A stretch of 64,000 nucleotides of DNA, taken from the NCBI RefSeq assembly GCF_014898055.3, contig NW_023601212.1, positions 53,246,329-53,310,328 on the forward strand. The letters are read 5' to 3'. Origin of the DNA: Talpa occidentalis. Taxonomy: Eukaryota > Chordata > Mammalia > Eulipotyphla > Talpidae. Numbering within the stretch: the stretch's first letter is position 1; each line of letters begins with the position of its first letter. Below are positions 11,587-23,598 of the stretch, in pieces. The notes under the pieces were generated by a model, which was not told where the DNA came from, ran no database searches, and saw nothing but the letters and a program-made list of their open reading frames with translations. A program made the translations under genes and the position numbers.

Positions 11587-13080
11587 TCTTAGGAAGCCGA
11601 CCCTGAGTATGGGATTCTGGAGTTGACTTGCTGACTGGTCATCTACGAGGATGCCTCAGCTGAAGGTAGGTGGAGAATTGGTTCTCCTGGTTGCGGTGCC
11701 CAGGTGTGAATGCTAAGATTTCCATGTACTGTGCTGGCGTGGGTCAGGTGCAAGGAGATGTGCTCATTGGTGCAATGTCTTTGGCATCTAAGAGGCGTAA
11801 CTATAAGGTGTCTGGAACTGGTTGGGTAATTGAGAGAGAGAACAATAGATGCAGATTTATTGGTCAAATATTAAAGTGAAGCTTTAATCAGGAGGCCTGA
11901 ACTCTTGCAGCTGGGGCAGGATGGGGTGGAAATTGCTGAGGGCCAGGCAGAGCCTAATGGCAATAGTGCAAAGCTCAGAGAAGGCTGAGTTCTCAGCTTA
12001 CACAGGCATCTTATATAAAAGTCTGTTGGGGGAAGTGTGTGACCCTGAGAAGTGGGTTGAAGATATCTCTGGCTTTATCTCTTGCACTTTGAACTTTGAT
12101 TGCCTTAAAACTTCTAACCCTAAAAAAGTGACCTGCTTATCACTGTTGAATATTATAGCCTATCACCACCTTGCTTGAAGACTATAAAGCGACTTTATAA
12201 GTCTTTATAAAACAATACAGGGTCCATTTCAGGATATGTCCTCACTTCCCACCTGGCAGCTCAACCTCCTAACTAGCATCATATCTCAACATTGCTCAAT
12301 CAGAAAAATACTAGGCCTACCAAGGGGGGATGACACATGTTGAAGGAGCCTCAGGACCTACAGGAAATTGATTTGAAGCAGCTGGGGGAATGGATGTGGG
12401 GTGCCTAAGAGTACTTGGCCAAGGGCAACAGAATATTAAGTTAGCAAAGGGAAGGTTGTGGCTATGAGGCATTCCACCACAGCCCAAGCAAGAAGGCATC
12501 TAGGAGAGGATCTAAATTATGGTTGTAATAATTCAAAAGATTGGAAAAATCGATGACCTGCACAGAGTGAAGTAAAAGCAGGTGAGTGCTGTAGCAAATG
12601 TGGCAGGAAGGACTGACAAAGTGCAGAGACGTGGCTGTATTGGGTTGGATCTGTTTTACAGACCAGAAAACACACTAGCCAACCAAATGCACAGGGGCCC
12701 AGAGGCCACTCCATTCCACCAGGCACTGAGGAAATGAATGCTATGTGGCCTGGGACTTCAGAATTGTTGAGAATCTCAGTAGTAGCTATCATTTGTAGAC
12801 TAGCACAGGTGGGCACACAATTGAACTCCCATGAGGCAATGGGATGGAGGATTCTGGCAAAGCAGGGACCAGGTGTCGGGTATTTAACAAAGCCAAGGTG
12901 GGTATAATTTGATAATAGGCTATAAGGTAAAAATGGCCTAGAGACCTCAGGAGACTTCAAATTTAAGGGCACAAGTAGACTCAGTGGAGGTGTGGAAAAG
13001 GATATCCCATGCAAGCAGAGGCAGTTAAGAGCTACTTCCTTCACTGCCTCAACCTACTGTTCCCCTCCTGCTGTTTGTGG
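11587..13080. other. Possible ERV internal remnant, unassigned
   Basis: The sequence follows the primer-binding-like motif and has an even, less AT-rich composition than its flanks. It includes a 175-codon minus-strand frame at 12,517-13,044 and an 85-codon plus-strand frame at 11,921-12,178. Neither shows a retroviral catalytic motif I can point to. The position suggests ERV internal sequence, but I cannot prove it. Confidence 0.3.
12517..13044 (-). other. 175-codon open frame, no recognised domain
   Basis: This is the longest frame in the window not explained by L1, and I do not recognise it. It opens MKEVALNCLCLHGISFSTPP, is rich in Leu, Ser, Pro and Cys, and ends in RFFQSFELLQP. It has no signal peptide, no zinc-finger spacing and no reverse transcriptase or protease signature. 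There is no obvious promoter, and no continuation as a spliced exon is visible. Given its place downstream of an LTR-like edge, it is more likely a chance frame in an ERV remnant than a gene. Confidence 0.25.
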
Positions 13081-14135
13081 CCTGGTAAGTTATGTGCAAA
13101 GATGGTGGCATCTTAAAGGGAACATGGATTTCTGAGTAAAGACAAAGAGGAACAGCTTTTGTTTGCTTTGGATTTGGCATCAATGAGAAATAGACCTTAG
13201 TTGTCCTAAGTCATTGAAAACTGAATGTTGCTACAACAGAACCTGTTAGATTTTAACTAACACACCACCTTTTTCATAGCACTGTCTTGTTTCATGAAGG
13301 TAATATTTCGCTTCTCTTAGGATGTTCTAATAGTTCCTCTGGTCTTTGTTTCTTTACTGACTCATTTTTTTCCATTTGTCTAATCTTCACTTTATAGACT
13401 CTCACAAATATCTTATGATTTTTGACTATTTGGTTTTAAAACAAGGTAGTAAAACTTCCGTATTAAGTTTTATATACATGTATAGTTTCTGTGGGCTATC
13501 GGGTTTCCCCATAGTCAATCAGGGTTTAGCTCTTCATTGGGAAATCCACTTGTATCAGTACGTGACCAGCTTTTTAGAGGGTTCTCTGATATCCCAGTAG
13601 AGGAATCCTCCAGTATCTTGTCTGAAGGGTAAAAGCACTCATTCTGGGCTCTGTATTCTAGGATTAAGGCAGGGAAAGGAAACTGAGGGTCGCATTGTTG
13701 AAAGTGTAAATGTTCGCTCAATTCCCCACCAGTGCCTGGTGTCCTGGAATTCTTTTATTCAATTCAAATGGAGAGTTAACTTCTAATCTTTTGTAGTGGT
13801 TGGTCATTTGGTATGTAGTTTTGGAAAAGGAATCTGGGAGGATCCAACTGCTCCTTAGTTTCCAACAAAGCTCCTTACACCCATTCCTGCATCTCTGTGT
13901 AGTACCTGAGTCTGCAATTGCTAAGTCTTTTCAGAAACATACTGGTCAAGTGACCTTTTGCTTGGCAGGCACATGGGCTGCTGCCTCTGTTAGGTATTAA
14001 ACTTGATTGAAATGAGATCTCCCCATACTGCCAAACCTTAATGGTTTCCTTCCATTTTCTCTTGTTCCTTGTGGATTTATATATTTTCATTCCTCCACTG
14101 AGACTTTGTGTTTAGGGACAGGAGAGATTTATTTT
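13080..14135. other. Unassigned non-coding DNA
   Basis: AT-rich DNA with frames under 75 codons and no domain. I see no repeat I can define. Confidence 0.5.
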
Positions 14136-14426
14136 AAAAGTATATGGTAGGGCCCCCCTAGTGGCGCAGCAGGTTGAGCGCAGCACTGTGAAGCTTTCTG
14201 CAGCCTCTGCAGCGCTGGTTCAATTCCCGGCCAGCCAGGGAGATTCCTACATGGCACAGCAGACCTCTCCTGCCTAGTCCAGTGCTCCCCTCAGCAGTGT
14301 ACTTCAGTCCTTCTGCCTGTTCTACTCGCTGCTCTGTTTCTGGCGAATTCTCTCACCTTCCCACTCCTCTGGCCTGTACCCCAATGCTTGTATAAATAAA
14401 TATTTTTTTAAAAAAAGTATATGGTA
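14136..14426 (+). mobile_element. Rhin-1-like SINE with TSD
   Basis: Full-length tRNA-derived SINE (14,150-14,412) with head GGGCCCCCCTAGTGGCGCAG, B-box-like GGTTCAATTCC, body CAGACCTCTCCTG and tail TATAAATAAATA plus A tail. It is flanked by an exact 14-bp TSD, AAAAGTATATGGTA, at 14,136-14,149 and 14,413-14,426. Confidence 0.93.
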
Positions 14427-16620
14427 AACCACCTTGTTTACCTGGCAGTAGATTGCCTCTATAATGGAAAAATCTGGAACAAGAATGATAGAGAAATAAC
14501 ACTGCCATGTGTAACAGAATAGGTACAGCAAGAAGGAGACAACCTACATGATTTATTTGACCTTCCATTCTTCTCCCACCAATATCAACAAAGTTCTCAC
14601 AGTGATGTAGGTGCTCATACGGTTCTAGGTACTTGGAATATTTAAGTTTGGTGAATTGATTTCATAAATAATGATTGATTGAGAAAATCACATTGAACCC
14701 CTTTTCCAGAGTTGTTTTCTGCAGATTGGTACAAATGGTGCAAGTAGAAATTAATATTTTAGTTATTGCTTTGTTCTTTGGTTATTCCTCCAAGTAAAAC
14801 TGTAAACATGAAAAATTGACTATTTTGGAGGAAAAAGGAATGGCTATAAAAGTTATCATTTGGATGTATTGTATTGTAACATATAACCCCAGGCATATTA
14901 AGTGTTATTCATGTCTTTATTGTACCTTAGTTCTATTCAAGTTCTTGTTTCATAAGGTTAATTTATTTCTCTTCATATTCAACAGTGAGCCAGAAGCTGC
15001 TGATTCCCTGATCTTCCAACCCCCTTGCTTGTATCACCACAAAAATAAAAATAAAATTTGCCTACATCCATCCTAAGGAAAAATTCAAAACACAAGCCAT
15101 TAGGCATTAAGATAATCACAACAATCTTATTTATAACAGAAAAAACTTAGAAACACATTTTTTCTTCACCTAGCATGCCTGCATGCGCACACTTACGCAC
15201 ACTCGCACACACTCCCCCAGTCAGAAATTGTTACCTGCACTGGAATCTGGTTTTAGAGAGGAGCCTGGAGTTCATCTTTCCTAACAGGAGGAAAGGTGTG
15301 TGTGCATGTGTGCAGATGGTAGGAGGTGGGTGGGGAGCAAGTGGGAGTTTGTGGAAGTGTTCTTGTGATTATTCCACTTTTGCAGGAAAGTAAGAACAAG
15401 GTCATCTGTTGAGCATGCATGGGAGCAGAGATGTTGTATAGGTGACAGAAGGTGCGAGCTAGCCATCTCATGGAATGGGCTCCATTGCACCTGGGGCACA
15501 AATTTAAAGGAAATGAGCTCATGATTGTGTGTTTCCAACCACTTCCAGTTTCACTGAGCTCATAGGCCAGTGTGGCAGAATTAGAAATAATCAAGTTTGG
15601 AGTTTAGCCCAACAGATATGATGAAATGAGATATATGGGAAATGCTTGAACTACACAGAGGTTACTAGGAGTTGGCTGTGAAATCTAAGACAGCTACGGA
15701 GGGGTGTAGTGGAGACATAAAGTAGGTGGGAACAGTGAAAAGATGGTAGGATCACTAGATTGTGCATCCAGGTGGGGTTAAGGGAATTTTTGGACCTGGA
15801 ACTCTAGAGGGAGGTAGAGGAAATTTAGGAGCTAGGGGTCAGGGAGTAGGTATGGCATTTGTGAGACGGAATAGTTGCAACAACTTGTTCCGACAAAATC
15901 TAGGGCTTCACCATGGGAGCGGGGGTCCAGAAAGGATGGTTAAAGTGGGACATTGAGTGAAGTTAGTGGCAAGAATTGATAAAGCTTCATTTTCTGGTCT
16001 ACTGAAATCAAAAATTAAGACAGAAGTCACACTGGAGGGAATGACAATGAGCCAAATGTCCGTTTGGGTAGTGGGTGACATAGGCCAATGATGTTGATTC
16101 AGAGCAAGGGTCACTGGGAAAGAGAGAGGGAAATTGAGCTGAATAAGGAGCAAGGAGGACCAGTACCTCAGCCTGCCTTCCAGAGAAACGTCTGAAGGTG
16201 TGAAGCAGCCCCTCTGGGATAGAGGTGTGTCCTCAGGGAAGAGCCAGTTTTCATTAGAGCAAGAAAGGAAAGGTCTGTTCAGAGAAGGGGCAGGGACCTA
16301 GGGGATTATACCAATGATGGACCATGAAGTCAAGAGAGCACCACCATAGGTGGTTTGGGGAGCCAGAGAGGGATGACATAGGGGAATAGAATTGGGGTTA
16401 TGCAGAGACCCATGTGGGAATGAAAAATGAGGAGGAACCTATGACTTTGAGGCTCCTTGTGGTGACTGACACAAACTGAGGTAAAAGCCATAGTAAGATT
16501 GGTTTGGGTGGATGCAAGGCAGATGCTTCATTATTTACTAAGCTGATGTTTAAGCAACTTTGAGATATCTATAAAAAATGTTTGTTTTAAAAAAATAAAA
16601 AATTGTTTATTTAAGACATA
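14427..16620. other. Mostly unassigned DNA with one short dispersed motif
   Basis: No gene or complete repeat is recognised. Positions 15,002-15,059 share a block with 17,107-17,168. Positions 15,175-15,215 are CA-rich (imperfect). Positions 15,600-16,500 are purine-rich and resemble an ancient repeat I cannot name. Frames reach 113 codons (15,253-15,594, minus) but have no domain. Confidence 0.45.
15002..15059. repeat. Short dispersed repeat, copy 1
   Basis: GATTCCCTGATCTTCCAACC continues with a CCCCTT run, TGTATCACCAC and an A-rich end TAAAATTT. Copy 2 at 17,107-17,168 has the same order with a small insertion. The A-rich end suggests the 3' end of a retroposon, but no family is identified. 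Confidence 0.6.
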
Positions 16621-16629
16621 CAATTGGAT

Positions 16630-17005
16630 GGGCCCCCCAGCTTTGAGATATAATTGACATATTACATGCTGTAAGTTTAAGATGTGCAACTTGTTGATAC
16701 AATTAACAAAGTGACACAGCATAACTAAGTCTGTGGGGACTGTAGCACCAGTTAACATCTCCATCCAAGGTGTCATATAATTACCACAATTTTTTATTTT
16801 GTGGTGAACACATTTAAGAGCTACTGTCTTAGACATTTAAAGTATACAATGTAGTATACGTAGTATTAATAATAAAGTATATATAGTATTAACACATAGT
16901 ATTACTAAATCATCCTATCCTACATTCAATGCCCAGAAGTATGTTTTCTAACTGGAACTTTATACCGTTTGACCAACAATTCTCCATTTCCCTTACCCTT
17001 GATGT
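16630..17005 (-). mobile_element. Old L1 3'UTR fragment A
   Basis: TTTGAGATATAATTGACATA, TGTGCAACTTGTTGATAC, GTTAACATCTCCATCC, TTAAGAGCTACTGTCTTAG and TTGACCAACAATTCTCC occur in the order of the 3'UTR of old L1 families, read on the minus strand. The same consensus stretch recurs at 17,395-17,590, so these are two separate old copies. Confidence 0.65.
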
Positions 17006-17395
17006 TTCCATATATATACATATCTGTCTATCTATATATATAGATAGATAGATATCTGTCCATATATATATCTCTGTCTATATATAGACAGAGATATATA
17101 TATATGGATTCCCCGATCTTCCAACCCCCTTCCATGTATCACCATATCACTACAAAAATATAAAATTTATATTTTATTTATACATGTATGTTTATATTTA
17201 TATATACATATATACACATATGTATACGTATACCTTTATATTATATATACATATTTATATGTGTGTATATTTATGTGTATATATTTATATATACATATAT
17301 ACATATATAGCACATATATTACACACACATATATATTTATAGATACATATATATTTATATATATGTACATTATGAAAAGGTCCCCAAAATAAGAT
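17005..17395. repeat. TA-rich compound microsatellite with 42-bp palindrome
   Basis: Low-complexity TATA/TATC/TGTG sequence. Positions 17,062-17,103 form a perfect 42-bp palindrome centred between 17,082 and 17,083, core CTCTGTCTATATATAGACAG. A second dispersed-repeat copy lies inside at 17,107-17,168. Confidence 0.85.
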
Positions 17396-17842
17396 AAATA
17401 ACTTCTCTAACACCACTACCATTAGTTACCATTGTGTGTGCGTATGTTGAAGATTAAAGATCTCTCTTCTTAGCAAATGTCAAGTACACACTACAGTTTT
17501 GTTAACTGTTCTCACCACGCTGTGCTTTAGATCTCCATAAATCATTCGTTTTGCCTAACTGAAATTTTCTGCTCTCTGATCAGTATTTCTTCACTCTCCA
17601 CGCACCCCTAGCAAGCAACATTCTATTCTGTTTCTGTAAGTTCAACTGTTTTAGATTCCATATATGTGAAAAAATCAAGTAGTTGTCTTTCTGTGTCTGT
17701 TTTATATCATTTAGTACAATATCTCCCAGGTTCATTCATGTTATCACAAATGGCAGGATTTAGTTTTGTTTGTTTTTTTTTTAAGGGCTTAGGCTAGATT
17801 CAGTTGCACATTTTCTCCATTTATGACATGTGGGCAAATTCT
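17395..17842 (-). mobile_element. Old L1 3'UTR/ORF2 end fragment B
   Basis: TCTTCTTAGCAAATGTCAAG, GTTAACTGTTCTCACCACGC, AAGTTCAACTGTTTTAGATT, GTCTTTCTGTGTCTG and CACAAATGGCAGGATTTAG follow the old L1 consensus on the minus strand. It stops at the 3' end of the young L1. Similar old L1 sequence resumes near 23,900 but overlaps this consensus by about 100 bp, so it may be a different copy. Confidence 0.65.
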
Positions 17843-18517
17843 TTTCATCAATTTATTTTTTTATATATTTATTACATCATTTTTCATTTTTGCACAATGT
17901 ATGCATTTTCATCTTGCTTATATTCCCCATACAATTCCCATCACCCTTATTTTGACCCTAATCCTTCCTCCCCCTCCCCATAGTGTATTTCTGGTTTCTA
18001 GTTGCGTGTTGATTTTGATTTTTACTTTATTATAATTAGTCTTTTTCCTGGTCTCTTATTTAAGTTTTCTAAATTCCTGCTATGAGTGAGACCATCCAGT
18101 ATTTTTCTTTTTCTTCCTGGCTTATTTCACTGAGCATGATCCCTTCCAGTTCCATCCATGTTGCTGCAAATTGCATGAGTTTATCTCTTTTGATTGCTGA
18201 GTAATATTCCATTGCGTATATGTACCACATCTTCTTGATCCAGTCATCTATTTTTGGGCATTTGGGTTGTTTCCAAAGCTTAGCTATTGTAAATAGTGCT
18301 GCTAGAAACATAGGGGTGCAGGTGCCCTTTTGAATTAATGATTCTGTGTCCTTTGGGTAAATACCTAGGAGTGGAATTGCTGGATCATATGGAAGCTCCA
18401 TCTTTATTTAGCAGGTTGAGGAATCTCCACACAGCTTGCCATAGAGATTGGACCAGTTTGCACTACCACCAGCAGTGCAGGAGAGTTCCTTTTTCTCCAC
18501 ATCCTCACCACATTTGT

Positions 18518-18838
18518 TGTTGCTAGTTTTTTTTTTTTTGTTTGTTTTAGTTTGTTTTTTAAAGATTTATTTATTTATGCATACAAGAGCTGGGGCACAG
18601 TCCAGAGATGTGGGGGGTGAGAGGATCACCAGAGACAGAGTGGAGAGCAGAACAGGCAGACTGACTGAAATACACTGCTAAGGGGAGCAGCGGACCATAC
18701 AGGAGAGGTCTGTTTCACCATGTAGGTAGCGCCCTGGCTGGCCAGGGATCGAAATCATGCTGCAGAGGCTTCAGATTGCTTCATAGTGTGGTGCTTAACC
18801 CCTTGTGCCACCAGGGAGGCCCTGTTGCTAGTTTTTTT
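18518..18838 (-). mobile_element. Rhin-1-like SINE inside L1 ORF2, with TSD
   Basis: Minus-strand SINE (18,534-18,822) with tail AAGATTTATTTATTTATGC and head CACCAGGGAGGCC. It is flanked by a 16-bp TSD, TGTTGCTAGTTTTTTT, at 18,518-18,533 and 18,823-18,838. The TSD is L1 ORF2 sequence, so the SINE is younger than the L1. Confidence 0.93.
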
Positions 18839-20935
18839 TAATATGAGCCATTCTCACTGGTGTAAGATGGTATCTCATTGTAGTTTTGATTTGCATTTCC
18901 CTGGTTATAAGTGATGCTGAACATTTTTTCATATGCCTCTCGGCCATTTGCATTTCCTCTTTGGAGAAGTTCCTTTTTAGCTCTTCTGCCCATTTTTTGA
19001 CTGGATTATTTATTTTGTTTTCGTTGAGACTCTTCAGCTCCTTGTAGATTTTTGTGATCAGTCCTTTATCATTAAGTGCAAAAATTTTCTCCCAGTTGGT
19101 GGGCTGTCTCTTTGTTTTGGTTACTGTCTCTTTTGCTGTGCAGAAGCTCTTTAATTTGATGTAGTCCCAGCTGTTTATCTTTGCCTTCGCTGTCACTGCT
19201 TTGGGTGATGAGTCTTGAAAGATGTTACTGAGGTGTATGTCATGTAGTGTTTCACCTATATTTCCTTCTATATATTTTATGGTTTCAAGTCTTATGTCTA
19301 GTTCTTTAACCCATTTTAAGTTGGTTTTTGTGCATGGTGAGAGGTAGTAGTCAAGCTTCATTCTTTTGCATGTAGCAACCCAGTTTTCACAAACCATTTA
19401 TTGAACAAACTTTCTTTGCTCCATTGCATATTCTGTGCTCCTTTGTCAAAGATTAGTTGATGTAAATCTGTGGGTTTATTTCTGGATTTTCTATTCAGTT
19501 CCCTTGGTCTGTGTCTGTTCTTGTTCCAATACCATGTGGGTTTGATTATTATGGCTTTGTAGTATAGTTTGAAATCTTGGAGTGTGATGCCTCCATTCTC
19601 TTCTTTTTTTTTTTTTTTTTTTAGGAGAGCTGTGGCTATTTGGGTTTTTTTTTTTTTTTTTGTAGCTCCATATGAATTTCATCAATATTTGTTCTATTTC
19701 TTTGAAGAATATCATTGAAATTTTTATTGGAATAGCATTGAATCTATAGATTGCTTTTGGTAGGATGGCCATTTTGATAATGTTAATTCTTCCAATCCAT
19801 GAGCAGGGGATGTCTTTCCATTTCTTTGTGTCTTCTTCTGTTTCTTTTAACAGTGTTTTATAGTATTCTTTGTATAGGTCCTTTACCTCTTTTGTTAGGT
19901 TTATTCCCAAGTATTTGATTTTTTTTTTGTTTCAATAATAAAAGGGATAGTTTTCTTGATTTCTTCTTCTTCAGATTTATTGTTTGTGTATAGGAAGTCT
20001 ACTGATTTTTGTGTGTTGATTTTGTATCCTGCCACTTTACAAAACTGATTGATTACTTTCTCTGTGGAATTTTTGGGGTTCTCTATGTATATTATCATAT
20101 CATATGTGAATAGTGATAATTTGACTTCTTCCTTCCCTATTTGGATTCCTTGTATGTCGTTCTCTTGTCTTATTGCTCTGACTAGGACTTCCAGTATTAT
20201 ATTGAAAAGCAGTGGTGAGAATGGACATCCTTGTCTTGTTCCAGATTTTAATGGAAATGCTTGCAGCTTTTCACCATTGAGAATGTTGGCTGTGGGCTTG
20301 TCATATAGGGCCTTCATGATGTTGAGGTATGTTCCTTGTATCCCGAGAATTTCAAGGGCCTTTGTCATAAATGGGTGTTGTACTTTGTCAAAAGCTTTCT
20401 TAGCATCTATTGATATTATCATATGGTTTTTATGTTTCTTTTTGTTGATGTGTTGGATTACAATGATTGATTTTCCAATGTTAAACCATCCTTGTGGAAT
20501 AAATCCTGCTTGGTTGTGGTGAATTATCTTATGGATACATTGTTGGATTCTGATAGCTAAAATTTTATTAAGGAATTTTGCATGAGTGTTCATTAGAGAG
20601 ATTGGCCTGCAGTTTTCTTTTTTTGTGTTGTCCTTGTTTGGTTTTGATATTAGTGTAATGTTGGCTTCATATGTTGGTATTATCCCTTCTCAATTTTTGA
20701 AAGAGTTTATGAAGGATAGGCACTAATTCATTTCTGAATGTTTGATAGAATTCATTTGTAAATCCATCTGGTCCTGGGCTTTTGTTTTTGGGGAGGGTTT
20801 TAATTACCATTTCAATTTCACTGCTCGTAATTGGTCTTTTTAGGTGTTCTATTTCTTCTTTATCTAGCTTTGGGTGATTGTAGAGTTGTAGGAATTTGTC
20901 CATCTCTTCTAGATCGTTGAGTTTGTTTGCATATA

Positions 20936-21255
20936 ACTGTTGGTAGTAGGGCCTCCCTGGTGGCACAGCGGGTTGAGCAGTGTGCTTTGAAGCTGTCTGC
21001 AGCCTCTGCAGCACCAGTTCGATTCCCAGTTGGCCAGGGAAAAACCCACATGGCGTGGCAGACCTCTCCTGCCTCGCCCACTACTCTCCTCAGCAGTGTC
21101 CCCTCAATGCTGTCCCCATCTGCCCGTTCTGCTCCCTGCTCTGTCTCTGGTGAATTCTCTCACCCTCCCACACCTCTGACCTGTACCCTAGTTCTTGTAT
21201 AAATAAAAACAAATCTTTTTAAAAAAAGAATCTATAAAAAAAAACTGCAGTAGTT
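20936..21255 (+). mobile_element. Rhin-1-like SINE inside L1 reverse transcriptase region
   Basis: Plus-strand SINE (20,949-21,242), opposite to the host L1. It has head GGGCCTCCCTGGTGGCACAG, B-box-like AGTTCGATTCC, body CAGACCTCTCCTG and tail ATAAATAAAAAC with A-rich end. The flanking TSD is imperfect (AACTGTTGGTAGT before, AACTGCAGTAGT after). The L1 reading resumes on both sides. Confidence 0.9.
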
Positions 21256-22564
21256 TCTGATTATTCTTTTGATTTCTGCTGTGTCTGTTGTGATTTCTCC
21301 TTTTTCATTTGTGATCCTATTTATTTGTGCTCTCTCCCATTTTTTCTTTGTGAGTCTGGCTAGAGGGTTGTCTATTTTATTTATATTTTCAAAGAACCAA
21401 ATTTTGGTTTCATCTTTTGGATTCTTTTTTTAGTTTCTATTTCATTTATTTCTGCTTTGATTTTTATTATTTCCTTTCTTCTACTGGTTTTAGGGTTTTT
21501 TTTTTGTTATTCTTTTTTTAGTTCTTTGAGATGTGTAATTAGGTTATTTGTTTGAGTTCTTTCTTGTTTGTGGATGTGAGCCTGTATTATAATATATTTT
21601 CTTCTTATTACTGCTTTTGCTGCATCCCATACATTTAGGAAATTGGTGTCCTCCTTGTCATTCAACTCAAAGTATTTTTTAATTTCTTCTTTGATCTCCT
21701 CATTAGTCCAGTGGTCTTCCAATAGTGTTGGTTTCAATCTACATGAGGTAGGAGGGTTCCTTCCCTTCTTTTTATAATATATTTCTAGTTTGATGCCTTC
21801 ATGGTCAGGGAAGATGGTTGGTATGATTTCAATCTCGGTGTATCTGTTGATGTTTATCTTGTGTCCCAGTATGTGATCGATCCTGGAGAATGATCCATGT
21901 GCGCTTGAGAAAAATGTGTACTCAGATTTTTTTGGGGGGGGGTTTAGTGTTCTATAGATGTCTGTTAAGTCCATGAGCTCTAGATCCTTATTTAGAGCTT
22001 TAGTGCCCTTACTTATTTTTTGTCTCATTGAGCTATCCATTGTTGATAGTGGTGTGTTGAAGTCTCCTACTGCATATGTGTTTTCTCTGATGTCTGTTTT
22101 CAGAGATGATAATAGTTGTCTGATATATTTTGGTTCTCCTTCATTTGGTGAGTATATTTGTTAATGAGTGTTATGTCTTCTTGAAGTATTGTCCCCTTGA
22201 TCATGATATAGTGACCGTTTGGGTCTCCTTTTACCTTTTTGAGTTTGAAATCTGTTTTATATGATGTAAGTATAGCTGTTCCTGCCTTCTTTTTTGGTCC
22301 ATTTGCTTGTAGGATTGTTTTCCATCCTTTTACTTTCAGTCTATTTTTATCTTTTGTAGTTAACTGTGTTTCCTGGAGACAGCAAAAGGTTGGGATTTGT
22401 TTCTTAATGCAGCCTGTGACTCTGTGTCTTTTTATTGAAGAGTTTAGTCTATTTTCATTTAGAGTTAATGTTGATATGTTAGTGTCTGTATTTGCCATTT
22501 TGTTTGTCTTTTCTCTGGTTTCATTTTTTTTTAATTAATTTTTTTTGTCTTGTTTCGTTCTTAT

Positions 22565-23598
22565 TCATCCCTCTTTTGGTTCTGGCTTTAGGACTCCTTG
22601 TATTTTTTGGAGTGGGGGTTTAGTCATAATGAAATTCTGGAGTTTGTTTGTCTGGGAAGGTCCTTCTTCTTTATTCACAGAGGAAGGAAAGCTTACAGGA
22701 TAGAGTATTCTTGGTTGGCATTTGTTGTCTTGGAGTTTGTTGAGTACTATGTCCCTCCACTCTCTCCTTGCCCAAAGTGTTTCTTCAGAGAAGTCTGATT
22801 TCAGCCTGATTGGTTTTCCTTTGTATGTTATCTGTTTCTTCCCTCTTGTCAGCTTCATTATTTTTTCCTTCTCTTGGATTCTTGGTAGCTTTACTAGTAT
22901 GTGTCTTACTGTATTTTTCCTTTCATTATGGAAGTTTGGTATTCTTCTTGCTTCTTGTATGTCTATTTTCAGCTCCTTCTTCATGTTTGGGAAGTTCTCT
23001 TTAATTATTTCCTTGAATATTTTCTCTGTTCCTATGTCTCCCTCTTCTCCTTCTGGAATTCCTGTAACTCTTATATTTCCTTCCTCATGGAGTCAGATAG
23101 TTCCTGAAGTCTTTCTTCATTCCTTTTCCTTCATACTTCTCTTTCCTTTTCTGTTTTGGTTCTTTTTATTTCTGTGTCTTCGAGAGTGCTTATTTATTCT
23201 TCCATTTCAGCTATTCTGTTTCCACTGCTTTTCCCAGAGTTCTTTAGCTCCTCAATTAATCCTTTTATCTCCTGCATTTTTTTCATTTCCCTCTTTAGGG
23301 ACTCAATTTCATTCTTCTGATCATTGATTATTTTTCCTGTATCATTTTCAACTTTTCAGCTTTTTAATCATGGCGATTTTAAATTCTCTATCGGAAAGGC
23401 TTTCTGGTGAATGAGTGATTTTCTTAGTGGTGTGTCTTTTCCTTGAGGAGTTTCTTGGTTGCTTGTATTTTTTCTTCTCCCTGCTGCTTGTTTTCTAATT
23501 TGTCCTATGCATTGGGACACTGTGTCACTGGTACTGGCTGTCATCTTTTTGGTGTGCTCTTTCTGGGATGTAGGAAACTGGTGGTCCAACCGAGTCAA
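22565..23598 (-). pseudogene. L1 ORF1 (RNA-binding chaperone), disrupted
   Basis: ORF1 encodes the trimeric coiled-coil RNA-binding protein that coats L1 RNA. The N-terminal part lies at 23,598-23,368 (opens MTRLDHQFPTSQKEHTKKM, acidic/basic low complexity). The middle coiled-coil region is broken by stops. The RRM and C-terminal domain are readable at 22,984-22,565, with TVRHILVKLPRIQEKEKI and the family motif ARREWRDIVLNKL followed by PRILYP. About 66 bp separate its end from the ORF2 start. The break in the coiled coil makes it a pseudogene. Confidence 0.9.

Larger units (their letters stand above)
18069..22498 (-). pseudogene. L1 ORF2 (endonuclease-reverse transcriptase), disrupted
   Basis: ORF2 encodes the enzyme that nicks target DNA and reverse-transcribes L1 RNA at the nick. 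The endonuclease begins at 22,498 (LNENRLNSSIKRHR, CCLQETQL with the catalytic Glu) and continues in another frame at 22,040-21,507 (SRIDHILGH, FPDHEGIKLE). The reverse transcriptase follows: SPGPDGF near 20,770, then 20,593-19,901 with [15 protein letters not shown]. The catalytic FADD box reads FTYD here, which removes a metal-binding Asp. The thumb (19,910-19,491) and C-terminal domain (19,397-18,828, then 18,401-18,069 ending SLIAGI) complete it. SINEs at 18,534-18,822 and 20,949-21,242 plus several frameshifts make it non-functional. Confidence 0.93.

Noticed and set aside
20049..20522. 157-codon plus-strand frame
   Set aside because: Antisense of the L1 reverse transcriptase domain on the minus strand.
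22722..23327. 201-codon plus-strand frame, hydrophobic and Ser/Phe-rich, looking like a membrane protein
   Set aside because: It is antisense to the L1 ORF1 region. The A-rich ORF1 coding strand gives T-rich antisense codons that read as Phe, Leu and Ser. No independent support.
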